Shown here in pieces: positions 38,557-46,658 of a stretch of DNA of 64,000 nucleotides (within the stretch, counting starts at the first letter, position 1; each line of letters begins with the position of its first letter). Under the pieces are notes generated by a model. The model had not been told where the DNA came from, ran no database searches, and was given only the letters and a program-made list of their open reading frames with translations. The DNA is from Candidatus Thiodiazotropha sp. LNASS1. Its GTDB lineage: Bacteria; Pseudomonadota; Gammaproteobacteria; Chromatiales; Chromatiaceae. A program made the translations under genes and the position numbers. The stretch lies in contig NZ_OZ156465.1 of the NCBI RefSeq assembly GCF_964212655.1, positions 1,054,001-1,118,000 on the forward strand, given 5' to 3'.

Positions 38557-39388
38557 TTTTTCGCTAGCATTGGAAAAACAGCTTAGTAAGGAAAATGATA
38601 CACATGTATCTGTGCTTTTAAACCCATACTCAAAAAGGGTGCACATTGATCTCTTGTATGACTATAAGTTATCAGGTAGCGATTCAATATCTAAGTTGTG
38701 CACAAGCACTACAAGATGGATTATTCGTTTAATAGAAGCTCAAATATTGCATAGGTTACGAAGGCTAAATTTGCCGCCGAGTATGGACGAAGAATCAAAA
38801 AAAGAAATTCTATCAAATTTTAGAAAAAGATTTCTCGTGGATATTATTAAGCCAGCACAACCAGCATTAAAAAGTATTTTTTCTGGTGTTGTCAAGTACA
38901 TCTTACCAAATGAGCTAGTTGGAACCATATCAGAAGTTATACCCCGCAAAGGCGCAGATACTATTGGTCTAAAATTAGAGCTTGTGGATGGTAGTATTTA
39001 TGACTCAATTACATCTAATATGGAAGAAATCATAAATAATAATCCACAAGAGTTAACTGCCGATAGAATTCATGAAATTAAGGTGTTACAAAAATATGTT
39101 AGAAAATCTAATGCACCATTTATTGCTGCATGCTATGAAAAATTCATTATCAGAGAAAAAGACGGTGGTGATAAAGATGATTGGGATGGTGTGGTATTAG
39201 AAATATATGATCATAAAGTGACAATTACAGTTATTGAAGCAAAAAATATCAGGCCAATCACTTCTCGCGAGACCCAAGCATTCAATCAACTAAATACTAC
39301 AAAGAAGCTTGTTAACTCAAAACGAAGACTAAGTAGTAGACGAAAAAGGCTACCGGGTGAAGGTGCATTGATAACGTTTACATTATGA
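38456..39388 (+). CDS. C-terminal part of the interrupted gene, PD-(D/E)XK-like
   Basis: A 310-residue open frame, probably the 3' portion of the gene that began at 36287. Near the C-terminus DDWDGVVLEIYDHKVTITVI then EAKN has the D-x(n)-ExK order of PD-(D/E)XK nucleases. A basic tail with SKRRLSSRRKRLPGEGA follows. If translated alone it would start at ATG 38456. Position between hsdS and hsdM suggests a nuclease or accessory factor of the restriction system. This is inference; I do not recognise the family. Confidence 0.5.
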   Translation: MVLDSQKLINWGHLARLTFPYWRVGSLFGKDVYDFSLALEKQLSKENDTHVSVLLNPYSKRVHIDLLYDYKLSGSDSISKLCTSTTRWIIRLIEAQILHRLRRLNLPPSMDEESKKEILSNFRKRFLVDIIKPAQPALKSIFSGVVKYILPNELVGTISEVIPRKGADTIGLKLELVDGSIYDSITSNMEEIINNNPQELTADRIHEIKVLQKYVRKSNAPFIAACYEKFIIREKDGGDKDDWDGVVLEIYDHKVTITVIEAKNIRPITSRETQAFNQLNTTKKLVNSKRRLSSRRKRLPGEGALITFTL

Positions 39389-39425
39389 ATATTTCAAATT
39401 GGTTATATAAAATCAAGTTCAAAGA

Positions 39426-39895
39426 ATGAGTGCAACAGAAATAGTCAATAATGTTTGGAACTACACCCATGTCTTACGGGACGATGGCGTGGGATATAGG
39501 GATTATGTCGAGCAGATTACTTATCTAATCTTCCTCAAAATGGCTGATGAGTTTGAAAAGGCCGGTCAAATGACAAAAGTGCCCAAGAGATATAATTGGG
39601 CGAGACTGGTAAAGGAAGATGGTGGTGATCTGGAAAATCAATATCGCCATACCTTGGAAGCTTTGGACAAACTCGGTAACTCATTAGACACCATCTTCCG
39701 CAAGGCGCAAAAACAAAATTGATGCAGGCCGTCCATGACCTGCACCCTTCGGGCAGCCTTCGGCTATCCAAATTTGTTCCCAACAAATTTGTCAGGGCCC
39801 CGCCAAGCTGTAACGTTTGATCAAGATGATCGACAAGGAACAGTGGTCCACATTTCCGGAAGATGTAATAGGCGAAATTTACGTAAGCCTGAACG
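39426..39895 (+). pseudogene. hsdM remnant, 5' end only
   Basis: The first 97 or so residues match the N-terminus of the intact HsdM at 42302 at roughly 80 of 98 positions by eye (VWNYTHVLRDDGVGYRDYVE). The frame ends at 39722 inside an inserted palindromic sequence. After it, homology resumes (CCCCGCCAAGCTG, then LIKMIDKEQWST in translation) but with a stop, and fades near 39895. The divergence is too great for a recent tandem copy. Confidence 0.85.
39720..39793. repeat. Small palindromic insertion in the hsdM remnant
   Basis: About 73 bp absent from the intact hsdM at the matching point. It contains GCAGG/CCTGC, CCTTCGGG and a perfect 9-bp inverted repeat AAATTTGTT-CCC-AACAAATTT. It looks like a REP/MITE-type element, and its insertion truncated the reading frame. 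Confidence 0.65.
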
Positions 39896-39940
39896 GACTT
39901 GCTGTGCGATCTTATTTAGCGGCCTGATACTATATGATAA

Positions 39941-39954
39941 GTGTAAATTTTCAC
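39941..39954. promoter_or_regulatory. Possible AbiEi operator
   Basis: GTGTAAATTTTCAC, palindromic except for one base pair, in the AT-rich region upstream of abiEi. AbiEi-type antitoxins repress their own promoter through inverted repeats, so this is a candidate site only. Confidence 0.25.
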
Positions 39955-40070
39955 CTAATAAGGGAATTTATTCGCACATAATATAGTAATTTCCAAGGCA
40001 TTGATATATATTGTACGTAGATATTCATATAAACATCGAATTAATACGCCAGGAATATACTGTGCAACCG

Positions 40071-40865
40071 ATGAACGGACTAGGAAAAACCGACCGCAAA
40101 CGCCTGTCAGCGGTGCTCCGGGGCACGAAAGGCACGATCTCTGTCGCTGAGGCAGCCGAGATCCTGGACATGCCCGGCAGCGGTGCGGCCAAGTTGTTAT
40201 CGCGTTGGGCTAAAAAGGGTTGGCTTGCCCGGGTGCGTCGGGGACTCTATGTGTCCATCCCGCTGGAGTCGCGGACTGTGGATGTACCATTGGAGGATGC
40301 CTGGATTATCGCGGATAAGCTATTTGGCCCTTGTTATATCGGCGGTTGGAGTGCGGCTGAATATTGGGATTTGACGGAGCAGGTATTTCGCACGCTGATC
40401 GTTTTGACGACGCAGCGCCCCAGAGATCGTAAACCGACGATCAAGGGAACGGCGTTCTGGTTGAGGACAGCGCCGGATAGCGCCATGTTTGGTTTGAAGG
40501 CGGTATGGCGAGGCCTGGAAAAAGTCAATGTGTCTGATGCCACTCGCACCATCCTCGATTTGCTAGGTGATCCACAGTTGGGCGGAGGGCTGCGCTCAAC
40601 GGTGGATATGTTTAGGAATTACCTGAATTCGGAAAAGAAAGACCTGAAGTTATTGCTTGAATACGCAGAGCAGTTGGGTAATGGTGCGATTTTCAAACGC
40701 CTCGGTTTCCTGCTGGAACAATACACTGAAAACGAACAAGACGTCATCGATTCATGTCGTGAAAAATTGACGGCAGGTAATACAAAGCTGGATCCCACAT
40801 TAAAGGCGGAGAGGTTAATAACACGCTGGCGCTTATGGGTGCCGGAGCGATGGACAAAGGAGTAA
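40071..40865 (+). CDS. abiEi: AbiEi-type antitoxin
   Basis: 264 residues. The N-terminal winged helix (LGKTDRKRLSAVLRGTKGTI, and GAAKLLSRWAKKGWLARVRR with GLY) is the AbiEi DNA-binding domain. The C-terminal domain has YIGGWSAAEYWDLTEQVFRT and DATRTILDLL, typical of AbiEi_1. It represses the operon and counters the AbiEii toxin (type IV toxin-antitoxin). ATG 40071 is chosen over the AT-rich upstream in-frame start at 40011. It ends 4 bp before the toxin gene. Confidence 0.88.
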   Translation: MNGLGKTDRKRLSAVLRGTKGTISVAEAAEILDMPGSGAAKLLSRWAKKGWLARVRRGLYVSIPLESRTVDVPLEDAWIIADKLFGPCYIGGWSAAEYWDLTEQVFRTLIVLTTQRPRDRKPTIKGTAFWLRTAPDSAMFGLKAVWRGLEKVNVSDATRTILDLLGDPQLGGGLRSTVDMFRNYLNSEKKDLKLLLEYAEQLGNGAIFKRLGFLLEQYTENEQDVIDSCREKLTAGNTKLDPTLKAERLITRWRLWVPERWTKE

Positions 40866-40869
40866 CACA

Positions 40870-42294
40870 TTGATCGACAGACAGGAAGTCATGGATTTCG
40901 CGCGTGAGTTTGGGCTTGCACCGCAAGTGATTGAGAAGGATTACACCTTGGGGTGGTTGCTCGCCGGCATTGCCGCACATCCTGAAATCGGACAGAGTTG
41001 GGCGTTTAAAGGGGGTACATGTCTTAAGAAATGCTACTTTGAGACCTATCGTTTTTCAGAAGACCTGGATTTTACTTTAATGAATCAGGAACATTTAACG
41101 GAAGATATTCTACTTGAAACTTTCCGTCAGGTGGCCGATTGGTTATATGACCAGGCCGGGATTGAAGTGCCTGCAGATACTATCCGTTTTGAGGTTTATG
41201 AAAACCCACGTGGTCATAATTCCGCACAAGGAAGAGTGGGGTATCGAGGTCCCATGCAAAGACGGGGCGATACGCCAAGAATAAAGCTGGATCTGACCGA
41301 TGATGAAATTCTGGTTTTAGACCCGGTTATGCGTGAAGTGCATCACCCCTATTCAGATCGGCCGGATACAGGGATTCATGTTCTAAGTTATGATTTTGAA
41401 GAAGTTTTTGCAGAAAAGATTCGTGCCTTGGCAGAGCGGGAAAGACCAAGGGACTTATATGATGTTGTTCACTTATACAGGTGGGAAGGTATAAGCCCAG
41501 ATCGCACTTTGATTCTGAGTACATTGGCGGAGAAATGTCAGTTTAAAGGAATTGATGTTCCCACAATGGAGATCCTTGCAAATCAGCCGGAAAGAGTGGA
41601 TTTGGAGGCAGATTGGGACCATATGTTAGCTCATCAATTACCAGTGCTTCCTCCTTTTCAGCAATTCTGGAACGAACTATTCGATGTGTTTGATTGGCTG
41701 CATCAGACAAAGGAAAAACAAGTATTTGCAAAGGTGCAGGCCTATGGCGGTGGAGCCATCGATGAATCATGGAGTCCGCCTCCGATGGCGCAGGCATGGA
41801 ACGTTGACGTACCGCTTGAAGTCGTCCGTTTTGCGGCAGCGAACAGACTTTGTGTTGACCTAGAGTACAGGGATGCGGAAGGTAGACAGGCAAGTCGGCT
41901 GATTGAACCTTATTCGTTAAGACGGACTCAGGATGGGAATATATTACTCTATGCAGTGCGCCATGAAGATGGGCAACCTCGTTCATATAGAGTAGATAGA
42001 ATTCAAGGTGCAACAGCAACGAATATTTCATTCAGTCCAAAGTATACAATCGAATTAACTTCTTCTGGTCCATTGCACACGCCAGAAACAGAGCGAACAT
42101 CTTCCCGTCGGATGAGCAGTTTTGGTGGGGTTCGCAGAGGAAGTAGCGCTGGTCCAACTTACGTGGTGGAATGCTCCTATTGTGGAAAGAATTTCAAAAG
42201 AAAAACAAGCGGTACCACCCTAAAAGCGCATAAAGATAGAAATGGATATCCTTGCCCGGGAAGGCGTGGCCATTTGGTAGATACAATTTACTAG
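40870..42294 (+). CDS. abiEii: AbiEii-type nucleotidyltransferase toxin with WYL-like and zinc-finger-like C-terminus
   Basis: 474 residues, longer than the roughly 300 usual for AbiEii. Residues 1-300 are the toxin: SWAFKGGTCLKKCYFETYRF then SEDLDFTL (GGT near 48-50, Asp65 and Asp67), later FEEVFAEKIRALAERERPRD with the conserved Lys and Arg. Residues about 316-395 resemble a WYL domain (VVRFAAANRLCVDLEYRD, LIEPYSLRRTQDGNILLYAV). Residues 435-462 hold C-x2-C-x15-H-x7-C, which could bind zinc. The start codon is TTG or ATT-like in context (TTG at 40870), just after the AbiEi stop. The fusion suggests ligand sensing or nucleic-acid targeting. Confidence 0.82.
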   Translation: MIDRQEVMDFAREFGLAPQVIEKDYTLGWLLAGIAAHPEIGQSWAFKGGTCLKKCYFETYRFSEDLDFTLMNQEHLTEDILLETFRQVADWLYDQAGIEVPADTIRFEVYENPRGHNSAQGRVGYRGPMQRRGDTPRIKLDLTDDEILVLDPVMREVHHPYSDRPDTGIHVLSYDFEEVFAEKIRALAERERPRDLYDVVHLYRWEGISPDRTLILSTLAEKCQFKGIDVPTMEILANQPERVDLEADWDHMLAHQLPVLPPFQQFWNELFDVFDWLHQTKEKQVFAKVQAYGGGAIDESWSPPPMAQAWNVDVPLEVVRFAAANRLCVDLEYRDAEGRQASRLIEPYSLRRTQDGNILLYAVRHEDGQPRSYRVDRIQGATATNISFSPKYTIELTSSGPLHTPETERTSSRRMSSFGGVRRGSSAGPTYVVECSYCGKNFKRKTSGTTLKAHKDRNGYPCPGRRGHLVDTIY

Positions 42295-42301
42295 GACAAT
42301 T

Positions 42302-43777
42302 ATGAGCGCATCAGAAATAGTAAACAAAGTCTGGAACTACGCCCACGTATTACGTGATGATGGCGTGGGCTATGGGGATTACGTGGAACAGATAACTTAC
42401 CTTATCTTCCTCAAGATGGCCGATGAGCGGGAAAAGGCAGGCCAGGAGACTAAAGTACCCAAAAAGTATAACTGGTCGAAACTGGTTAAACTGGACGGGG
42501 ATGACCTGGAAAACCAGTACCGTCATACGCTGGAGGCATTGGGTAAGCTGGGGAATACACTCGGTACCATCTTCCGCAAATCCCAAAACAAAATCCAGGA
42601 CCCCGCCAAGCTGGAACGCTTGATCAAGATGATCGACAAGGAGCAGTGGTCTACCTTGCCAGCGGATGTGAAAGGCGACATCTACGAAGGTTTATTGGAA
42701 CGCAATGCGCAGGATGTGAAAGGCGGAGCCGGGCAATACTTTACTCCGCGCCCGTTAATCCAGGCGATGGTGGAGGTGATGCAACCCAAACCCACCGACA
42801 CCGTGGCTGATCCCGCCTGTGGTACTGGCGGCTTTTTATTGGCCGCCCACGATTACATGGCCCAACACGCCACCTCCAAAAAAGAACAACGTCATCTCAA
42901 AGAACACGCCTTACGCGGTAACGATATTGTTGATAGCGTGGTGCGCTTATGTGCCATGAACTTATACCTGCACGGTATCGGCGGCGATGAATGCCCGATT
43001 ACCGCCAATGATGCTCTGGCCAAAGAAGTAGGGGATGACCGTGTCGATATGGTCCTGGCCAATCCGCCCTTTGGTAAAAAGAGCTCCATTACCGTTATCA
43101 ACGAAAAGACCGGTAAAAATGAACAGGAAAAGTTGGTCTATGAGCGTGAGGACTTTTGGGCCGCCACCTCCAACAAACAACTCAACTTCGTACAACACAT
43201 CGCCAATATGCTCAAGATCGACGGAAAAGCCGCTGTGGTGGTACCGGACAACGTCCTCTTCGAAGGCGGCGCCGGCGAAACCGTACGCAAGAACCTGCTC
43301 GAACGCACCGACCTCCACACCCTGCTGCGCCTGCCCACCGGCATCTTCTACGCCCAAGGAGTGAAGGCCAACGTCATCTTCTTCGACGCCAAACCCGCCT
43401 CCAAAACCGCTTGGACCAAAAAACTCTGGGTCTACGACTACCGCACAAATGTGCATAAGACTTTGAAGCAGAACAAGTTGTCCTTCGACGATTTCGCCGA
43501 GTTCATCGAATGCTACAAAGCCGAAGACCGCAGCAGACGCCGTGAATCAAAGAAAAAAGAGCGTTGGAAGTCCTTTACCTATGATGAACTCATCGCACGG
43601 GACAAGACCAATCTGGATATATTCTGGATGAAGGATGAGTCGCTGGAGGATACCGAAAACCTCCCTCCCCCGGATGTACTGGCACAGGAGATCGTCGAAC
43701 AGCTCGAAGCGGCGCTGGAGGAGTTTCGCAATGTGGAGGAGATATTGGCTAACGGTAATGGCAATGGCGCTGGTTGA
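42302..43777 (+). CDS. hsdM: Type I restriction enzyme, DNA methyltransferase subunit
   Basis: 491 residues. The N-terminal HsdM_N helical domain (about 5-130) precedes the N6-adenine methyltransferase with SAM motif VADPACGTGGFLLAAHDY and catalytic VDMVLANPPFGKKSS (NPPF). The C-terminus is helical for contact with HsdS. It methylates host sites and, with HsdR and HsdS, forms the restriction complex. It is separated from hsdS by the interrupted gene, the remnant hsdM and the AbiE pair, an unusual order. Confidence 0.95.
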   Translation: MSASEIVNKVWNYAHVLRDDGVGYGDYVEQITYLIFLKMADEREKAGQETKVPKKYNWSKLVKLDGDDLENQYRHTLEALGKLGNTLGTIFRKSQNKIQDPAKLERLIKMIDKEQWSTLPADVKGDIYEGLLERNAQDVKGGAGQYFTPRPLIQAMVEVMQPKPTDTVADPACGTGGFLLAAHDYMAQHATSKKEQRHLKEHALRGNDIVDSVVRLCAMNLYLHGIGGDECPITANDALAKEVGDDRVDMVLANPPFGKKSSITVINEKTGKNEQEKLVYEREDFWAATSNKQLNFVQHIANMLKIDGKAAVVVPDNVLFEGGAGETVRKNLLERTDLHTLLRLPTGIFYAQGVKANVIFFDAKPASKTAWTKKLWVYDYRTNVHKTLKQNKLSFDDFAEFIECYKAEDRSRRRESKKKERWKSFTYDELIARDKTNLDIFWMKDESLEDTENLPPPDVLAQEIVEQLEAALEEFRNVEEILANGNGNGAG

Positions 43778-43812
43778 TGTTGGGCCATGAGCGCTTCTTG
43801 TCTCCTTTCACC

Positions 43813-43846
43813 GGTATGCATTCCCACGCTGGAGCGTGGGAACGAG
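43813..43846 (-). repeat. GTTCCCACGC repeat, half unit
   Basis: GGTATGCATTCCCACGC then TGGAGCGTGGGAACGAG, reversed relative to the copies at 30454 and 31685. A decayed second piece lies at 43904-43930. Confidence 0.65.
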
Positions 43847-43955
43847 AAAAAAATACCCCACAAAGAGGCAAAAAAAAAAGAATGATAATGATGCTCTCAA
43901 CTTTCGTTCCCAAGTTCTCGTGCGGGGACGATAGCTATCCTGAGGAGATTTCTTA

Positions 43956-44951
43956 ATGATATCAACTCCCATGTGGAAAATTGCAGCCGGACGCGGCGGT
44001 GGTGATTTTGACCTATTTCATGAAGGTGCCATTATTGCCATGGGATTGGATGAAACCGGGGATCTATCAGCCACGCGCTCTAGAAAGGAGATCGTCACCA
44101 AGGTACAAAATGCTTATCCGAACTGGCCGCCCGGTCGAATCTCGGCCTGGGGCGGCATGCTTTATCGATTTCAGCACGAAATAGGCGTTGAGGATTTTGT
44201 CATCACCTACGACCCTGGCCGTCGAATATATCTTGTAGGAACGATTACCTCCAATTGCATCTATGATCCCAATCGTGTACCCGGCTCGCCCTATGTTCGA
44301 GAAGTCAATTGGTTAAAAGAAGTGGAGAGAGATAACCTTGCCACCTCAGTAAAAAACAGCCTGGGTGCTATTTCCACGCTTTTTCGTGTACCTGATCAAC
44401 ATATTGATGAGATTCTAGCCAGAGGTACAGGCGACCGAACACCGGACCAATCCGACTTGCTTGTTGATGAAGATCAAAGCCTTAACTTGGGCAAGGTTGA
44501 GGAAGAGTCGATAGAGCGTGTCAAGGACCAGGTCGCCTCACTCGGTTGGGATGAGCTGCAGGAGTTGGTGGCAGGCTTATTGCGGGGTATGGGTTATAAA
44601 ACCAGGGTTTCACCCCTGGGACCCGATCGCGGTAAGGACATTATCGCTTCCCCAGATGGCTTCGGCTTTGAGAGCCCGAGAATTGTGGTCGAGGTGAAGC
44701 ATCGCGGCCAATCTATGGGATCCCATGAGATTCGCAGCTTTCTCGGTGGTCGACACGTCGCGGATAAAGGTCTATACGTCAGTACCGGCGGCTTTACCAA
44801 AGATGCCTATTACGAAGCCGAACGGGCCAATATACCACTGACATTGATGAGTCTTGATGAACTTGTAAAAGCTCTGCTTGAATACTACGACCAGTTAGAT
44901 ATCGAAACACAGCAACTTGTACCACTTAAGAAGGTTTATTGGCCAGTTTAA
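43956..44951 (+). CDS. Mrr-type restriction endonuclease, second
   Basis: 331 residues. Residues 1-140 form a domain with MWKIAAGRGGGDFDLFHEGA and WGGMLYRFQHEIGVEDFVIT, which looks like a binding module. The C-terminal Mrr_cat domain has GWDELQELVAGLLRGMGYKT, PDRGKDIIASP and RIVVEVKHRGQ, giving the D-ExK nuclease site. It probably recognises modified DNA. GAGGAG lies eight bases before the ATG. Sequence is unlike the Mrr at 30662 outside the nuclease core. Confidence 0.87.
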   Translation: MISTPMWKIAAGRGGGDFDLFHEGAIIAMGLDETGDLSATRSRKEIVTKVQNAYPNWPPGRISAWGGMLYRFQHEIGVEDFVITYDPGRRIYLVGTITSNCIYDPNRVPGSPYVREVNWLKEVERDNLATSVKNSLGAISTLFRVPDQHIDEILARGTGDRTPDQSDLLVDEDQSLNLGKVEEESIERVKDQVASLGWDELQELVAGLLRGMGYKTRVSPLGPDRGKDIIASPDGFGFESPRIVVEVKHRGQSMGSHEIRSFLGGRHVADKGLYVSTGGFTKDAYYEAERANIPLTLMSLDELVKALLEYYDQLDIETQQLVPLKKVYWPV

Positions 44952-45048
44952 AACTGCTGACAAGGCTATATAGCAGCTGTAATACCTTGACAAAGACCCA
45001 TTACCCGATCTAAAGTGTTTCTTGTTTCGAAACAGGAATTTCCGTATC

Positions 45049-45570
45049 GTGCTCAAACCCCAAGATACATTACTAGCACTCAAATACTGGTCACTTAAAC
45101 AAAACTATCAGGAGAGTAGTGTCCGTAACATCGCAGATGCGATCGGGATCAGTGCGAGTGAAGTCAGCAAAGGGACCAAACGTTTGATGGCTTCTCATCT
45201 GGTCGTTGAACGATCCGGTTCTATTCATGTTGAGTCGGGTGGGCTCTTGGAATGGCTTTGCTTTGGCATCCGCTATGCATATCCACAAGAGAGTATCGGT
45301 TATGGAAGAGGGATGAGCACCTCATGGAACTGTCCTTTGCTTGTAAGCGAAATGGTTCCACTAAACCCACCACTGGTCTGGCCAGTGCCGGGGGGAAATT
45401 CCGAAGGTGCGCTGATAAGACCCTTTCATGATTCGGTACCATTTGCAGCCAGTCGCGATGAAAATTTATATAAGGCTTTATCTTTATTGGAATCAATTAG
45501 AGGGGGCAAACCCAGAGAGTTGGCAATTGCCAGAGATCTATTAAATAAATTAATCAGAGGAAAGTCATGA
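45049..45570 (+). CDS. Winged-helix regulator, putative antitoxin
   Basis: 173 residues. The N-terminal 65 residues form a helix-turn-helix (VRNIADAIGISASEVSKGTK, RLMASHLVV). The remainder has GGLLEWLCFGIRYAYPQE and a Pro-rich middle, and is not one I can name. GTG 45049 is chosen with AACAGGAA upstream; the frame is open from TTG 45022. It overlaps the nucleotidyltransferase gene by 4 bp, the layout of a toxin-antitoxin pair. Confidence 0.6.
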   Translation: MLKPQDTLLALKYWSLKQNYQESSVRNIADAIGISASEVSKGTKRLMASHLVVERSGSIHVESGGLLEWLCFGIRYAYPQESIGYGRGMSTSWNCPLLVSEMVPLNPPLVWPVPGGNSEGALIRPFHDSVPFAASRDENLYKALSLLESIRGGKPRELAIARDLLNKLIRGKS

Positions 45571-46256
45571 AGAGCAAGGAAGCTAATTTATTTCAGTTAA
45601 TCACCGTAGCACAGGCATTAGGCGATTTATTGCCTCATGTCACTTTTGTTGGTGGAAGCACAACACTTCTACTGGTCGATGAATCTGCACATTTTGGCAT
45701 TCGAAAAACGGATGACATAGATGTCATTGTCGATGTTGCCACATTGGTTGAGTATCAGAGATTCTCACAAAAACTACGTAAACTGGGGTTCCGCGAGGAC
45801 AAAGAAGGTCCTATATGTCGATGGCTACTCGATTCAGGTGTTGGAAAGGTCAAACTTGATGTGATGCCCGTTGATGAAAAGATATTGGGATTTTCCAACC
45901 GCTGGTACAAGGATGCAATCAATAAAGCAGCTGAAACTTCTCTACCTGACGGCACCGAAATTCGGGTTGTCAGCCCTGCATATTTCATTGCCACCAAATT
46001 CGAGGCATTCACCGGGCGTGGACAAGGCGACTTCTTCAGCCACGACCTGGAGGACATTGTTTTTGTAATGGAAAACCGAAATGGGCTGTTGTTGGAACTC
46101 ATGGACAGCCCGGATGAGCTGAAAAGCTATTTTGCTGAACAGGCCAGGTTGTTGCTCAATGATGATTTTCTGAATGTGCTGCCTGGATTGCTCAACAACT
46201 CGGATTCTGCACAAGCAATCGAAAACAGCTTAAATATCATGAGTTCTTGGGCATGA
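45567..46256 (+). CDS. Nucleotidyltransferase, AbiEii-like, putative toxin
   Basis: 229 residues. VTFVGGSTTLLLVDESAHFG and then IRKTDDIDVIVDV give the GG[ST] and DxD motifs of the polymerase-beta nucleotidyltransferase fold. SPAYFIATKFEAFTGRGQGD is the AbiEii-like helical segment with conserved Lys and Arg. The overlapping upstream HTH gene supports an AbiE-like (type IV) pair, different in sequence from the pair at 40071-42294. Confidence 0.7.
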   Translation: MKSKEANLFQLITVAQALGDLLPHVTFVGGSTTLLLVDESAHFGIRKTDDIDVIVDVATLVEYQRFSQKLRKLGFREDKEGPICRWLLDSGVGKVKLDVMPVDEKILGFSNRWYKDAINKAAETSLPDGTEIRVVSPAYFIATKFEAFTGRGQGDFFSHDLEDIVFVMENRNGLLLELMDSPDELKSYFAEQARLLLNDDFLNVLPGLLNNSDSAQAIENSLNIMSSWA

Positions 46257-46357
46257 AATTGCGTAATTTCCGATACAATATATGCTGGAAGACCAGGCCG
46301 ACCAGGCACGTGTTGGTCTGGTGATAGATAGGATTGAAGCGATCGTTAAAGGATAAC

Positions 46358-46375
46358 GGTGCGGCGAGCCGCACC
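46358..46375. repeat. GGTGCGGC palindrome
   Basis: GGTGCGGCGAGCCGCACC, same family as 15578. Confidence 0.65.
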
Positions 46376-46444
46376 CTGCACTCGTCTCAATGGTGTGGCT
46401 TGACTTCAGCATCCATTGTTTCCACCATGTCCCTGCGGCCGGCG

Positions 46445-46624
46445 CTCCGAGCGGTTCCGCGACTATGGCATGCCAAGGTCGCCGAACACTCCGGGGCTAC
46501 CCCGGGGTAGTGTTATAGCCAACATTTCCGTTGCTGGTACCACGTTGCGCTTCACGCAAGATGGTACCAGCCATACGAGCAGGGTCGGAGGCCGGTCGCA
46601 CTTGGTTACACGGTATACTCGGAG
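46445..46624 (+). ncRNA. Candidate retron msr-msd RNA
   Basis: A possible a1/a2 pair, CTCCGAG (46445-46451) and CTCGGAG (46618-46624), encloses two strong hairpins. The first (46485-46514) pairs AACACT/AGTGTT and CCGGGG/CCCCGG. The second (46533-46571) pairs GCTGGTACCA with TGGTACCAGC and TTGCG with CGCAA around a 5-base loop, as expected of an msd stem. AGC, the usual branch-site context, follows at 46450. The RNA lies 34 bp before the reverse transcriptase start. The a1/a2 match is only 7 bp, so the ends are tentative. Confidence 0.45.
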
Positions 46625-46658
46625 GCTTTCGATCCGAGCCTTCTGATTGGGGAATGGA

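Larger units (their letters stand above)
46257..46658. other. Structured non-coding region before the reverse transcriptase
   Basis: About 400 bp without a gene. It holds a GGTGCGGC palindrome (46358-46375) and several strong hairpins nearer the reverse transcriptase, described as a candidate retron RNA. Confidence 0.6.

Noticed and set aside
46618-46639. A terminator before the reverse transcriptase (CTCGGA/TCCGAG hairpin)
   Set aside because: No T-run follows, and the same bases could form the retron a2 arm, so it was not listed separately.
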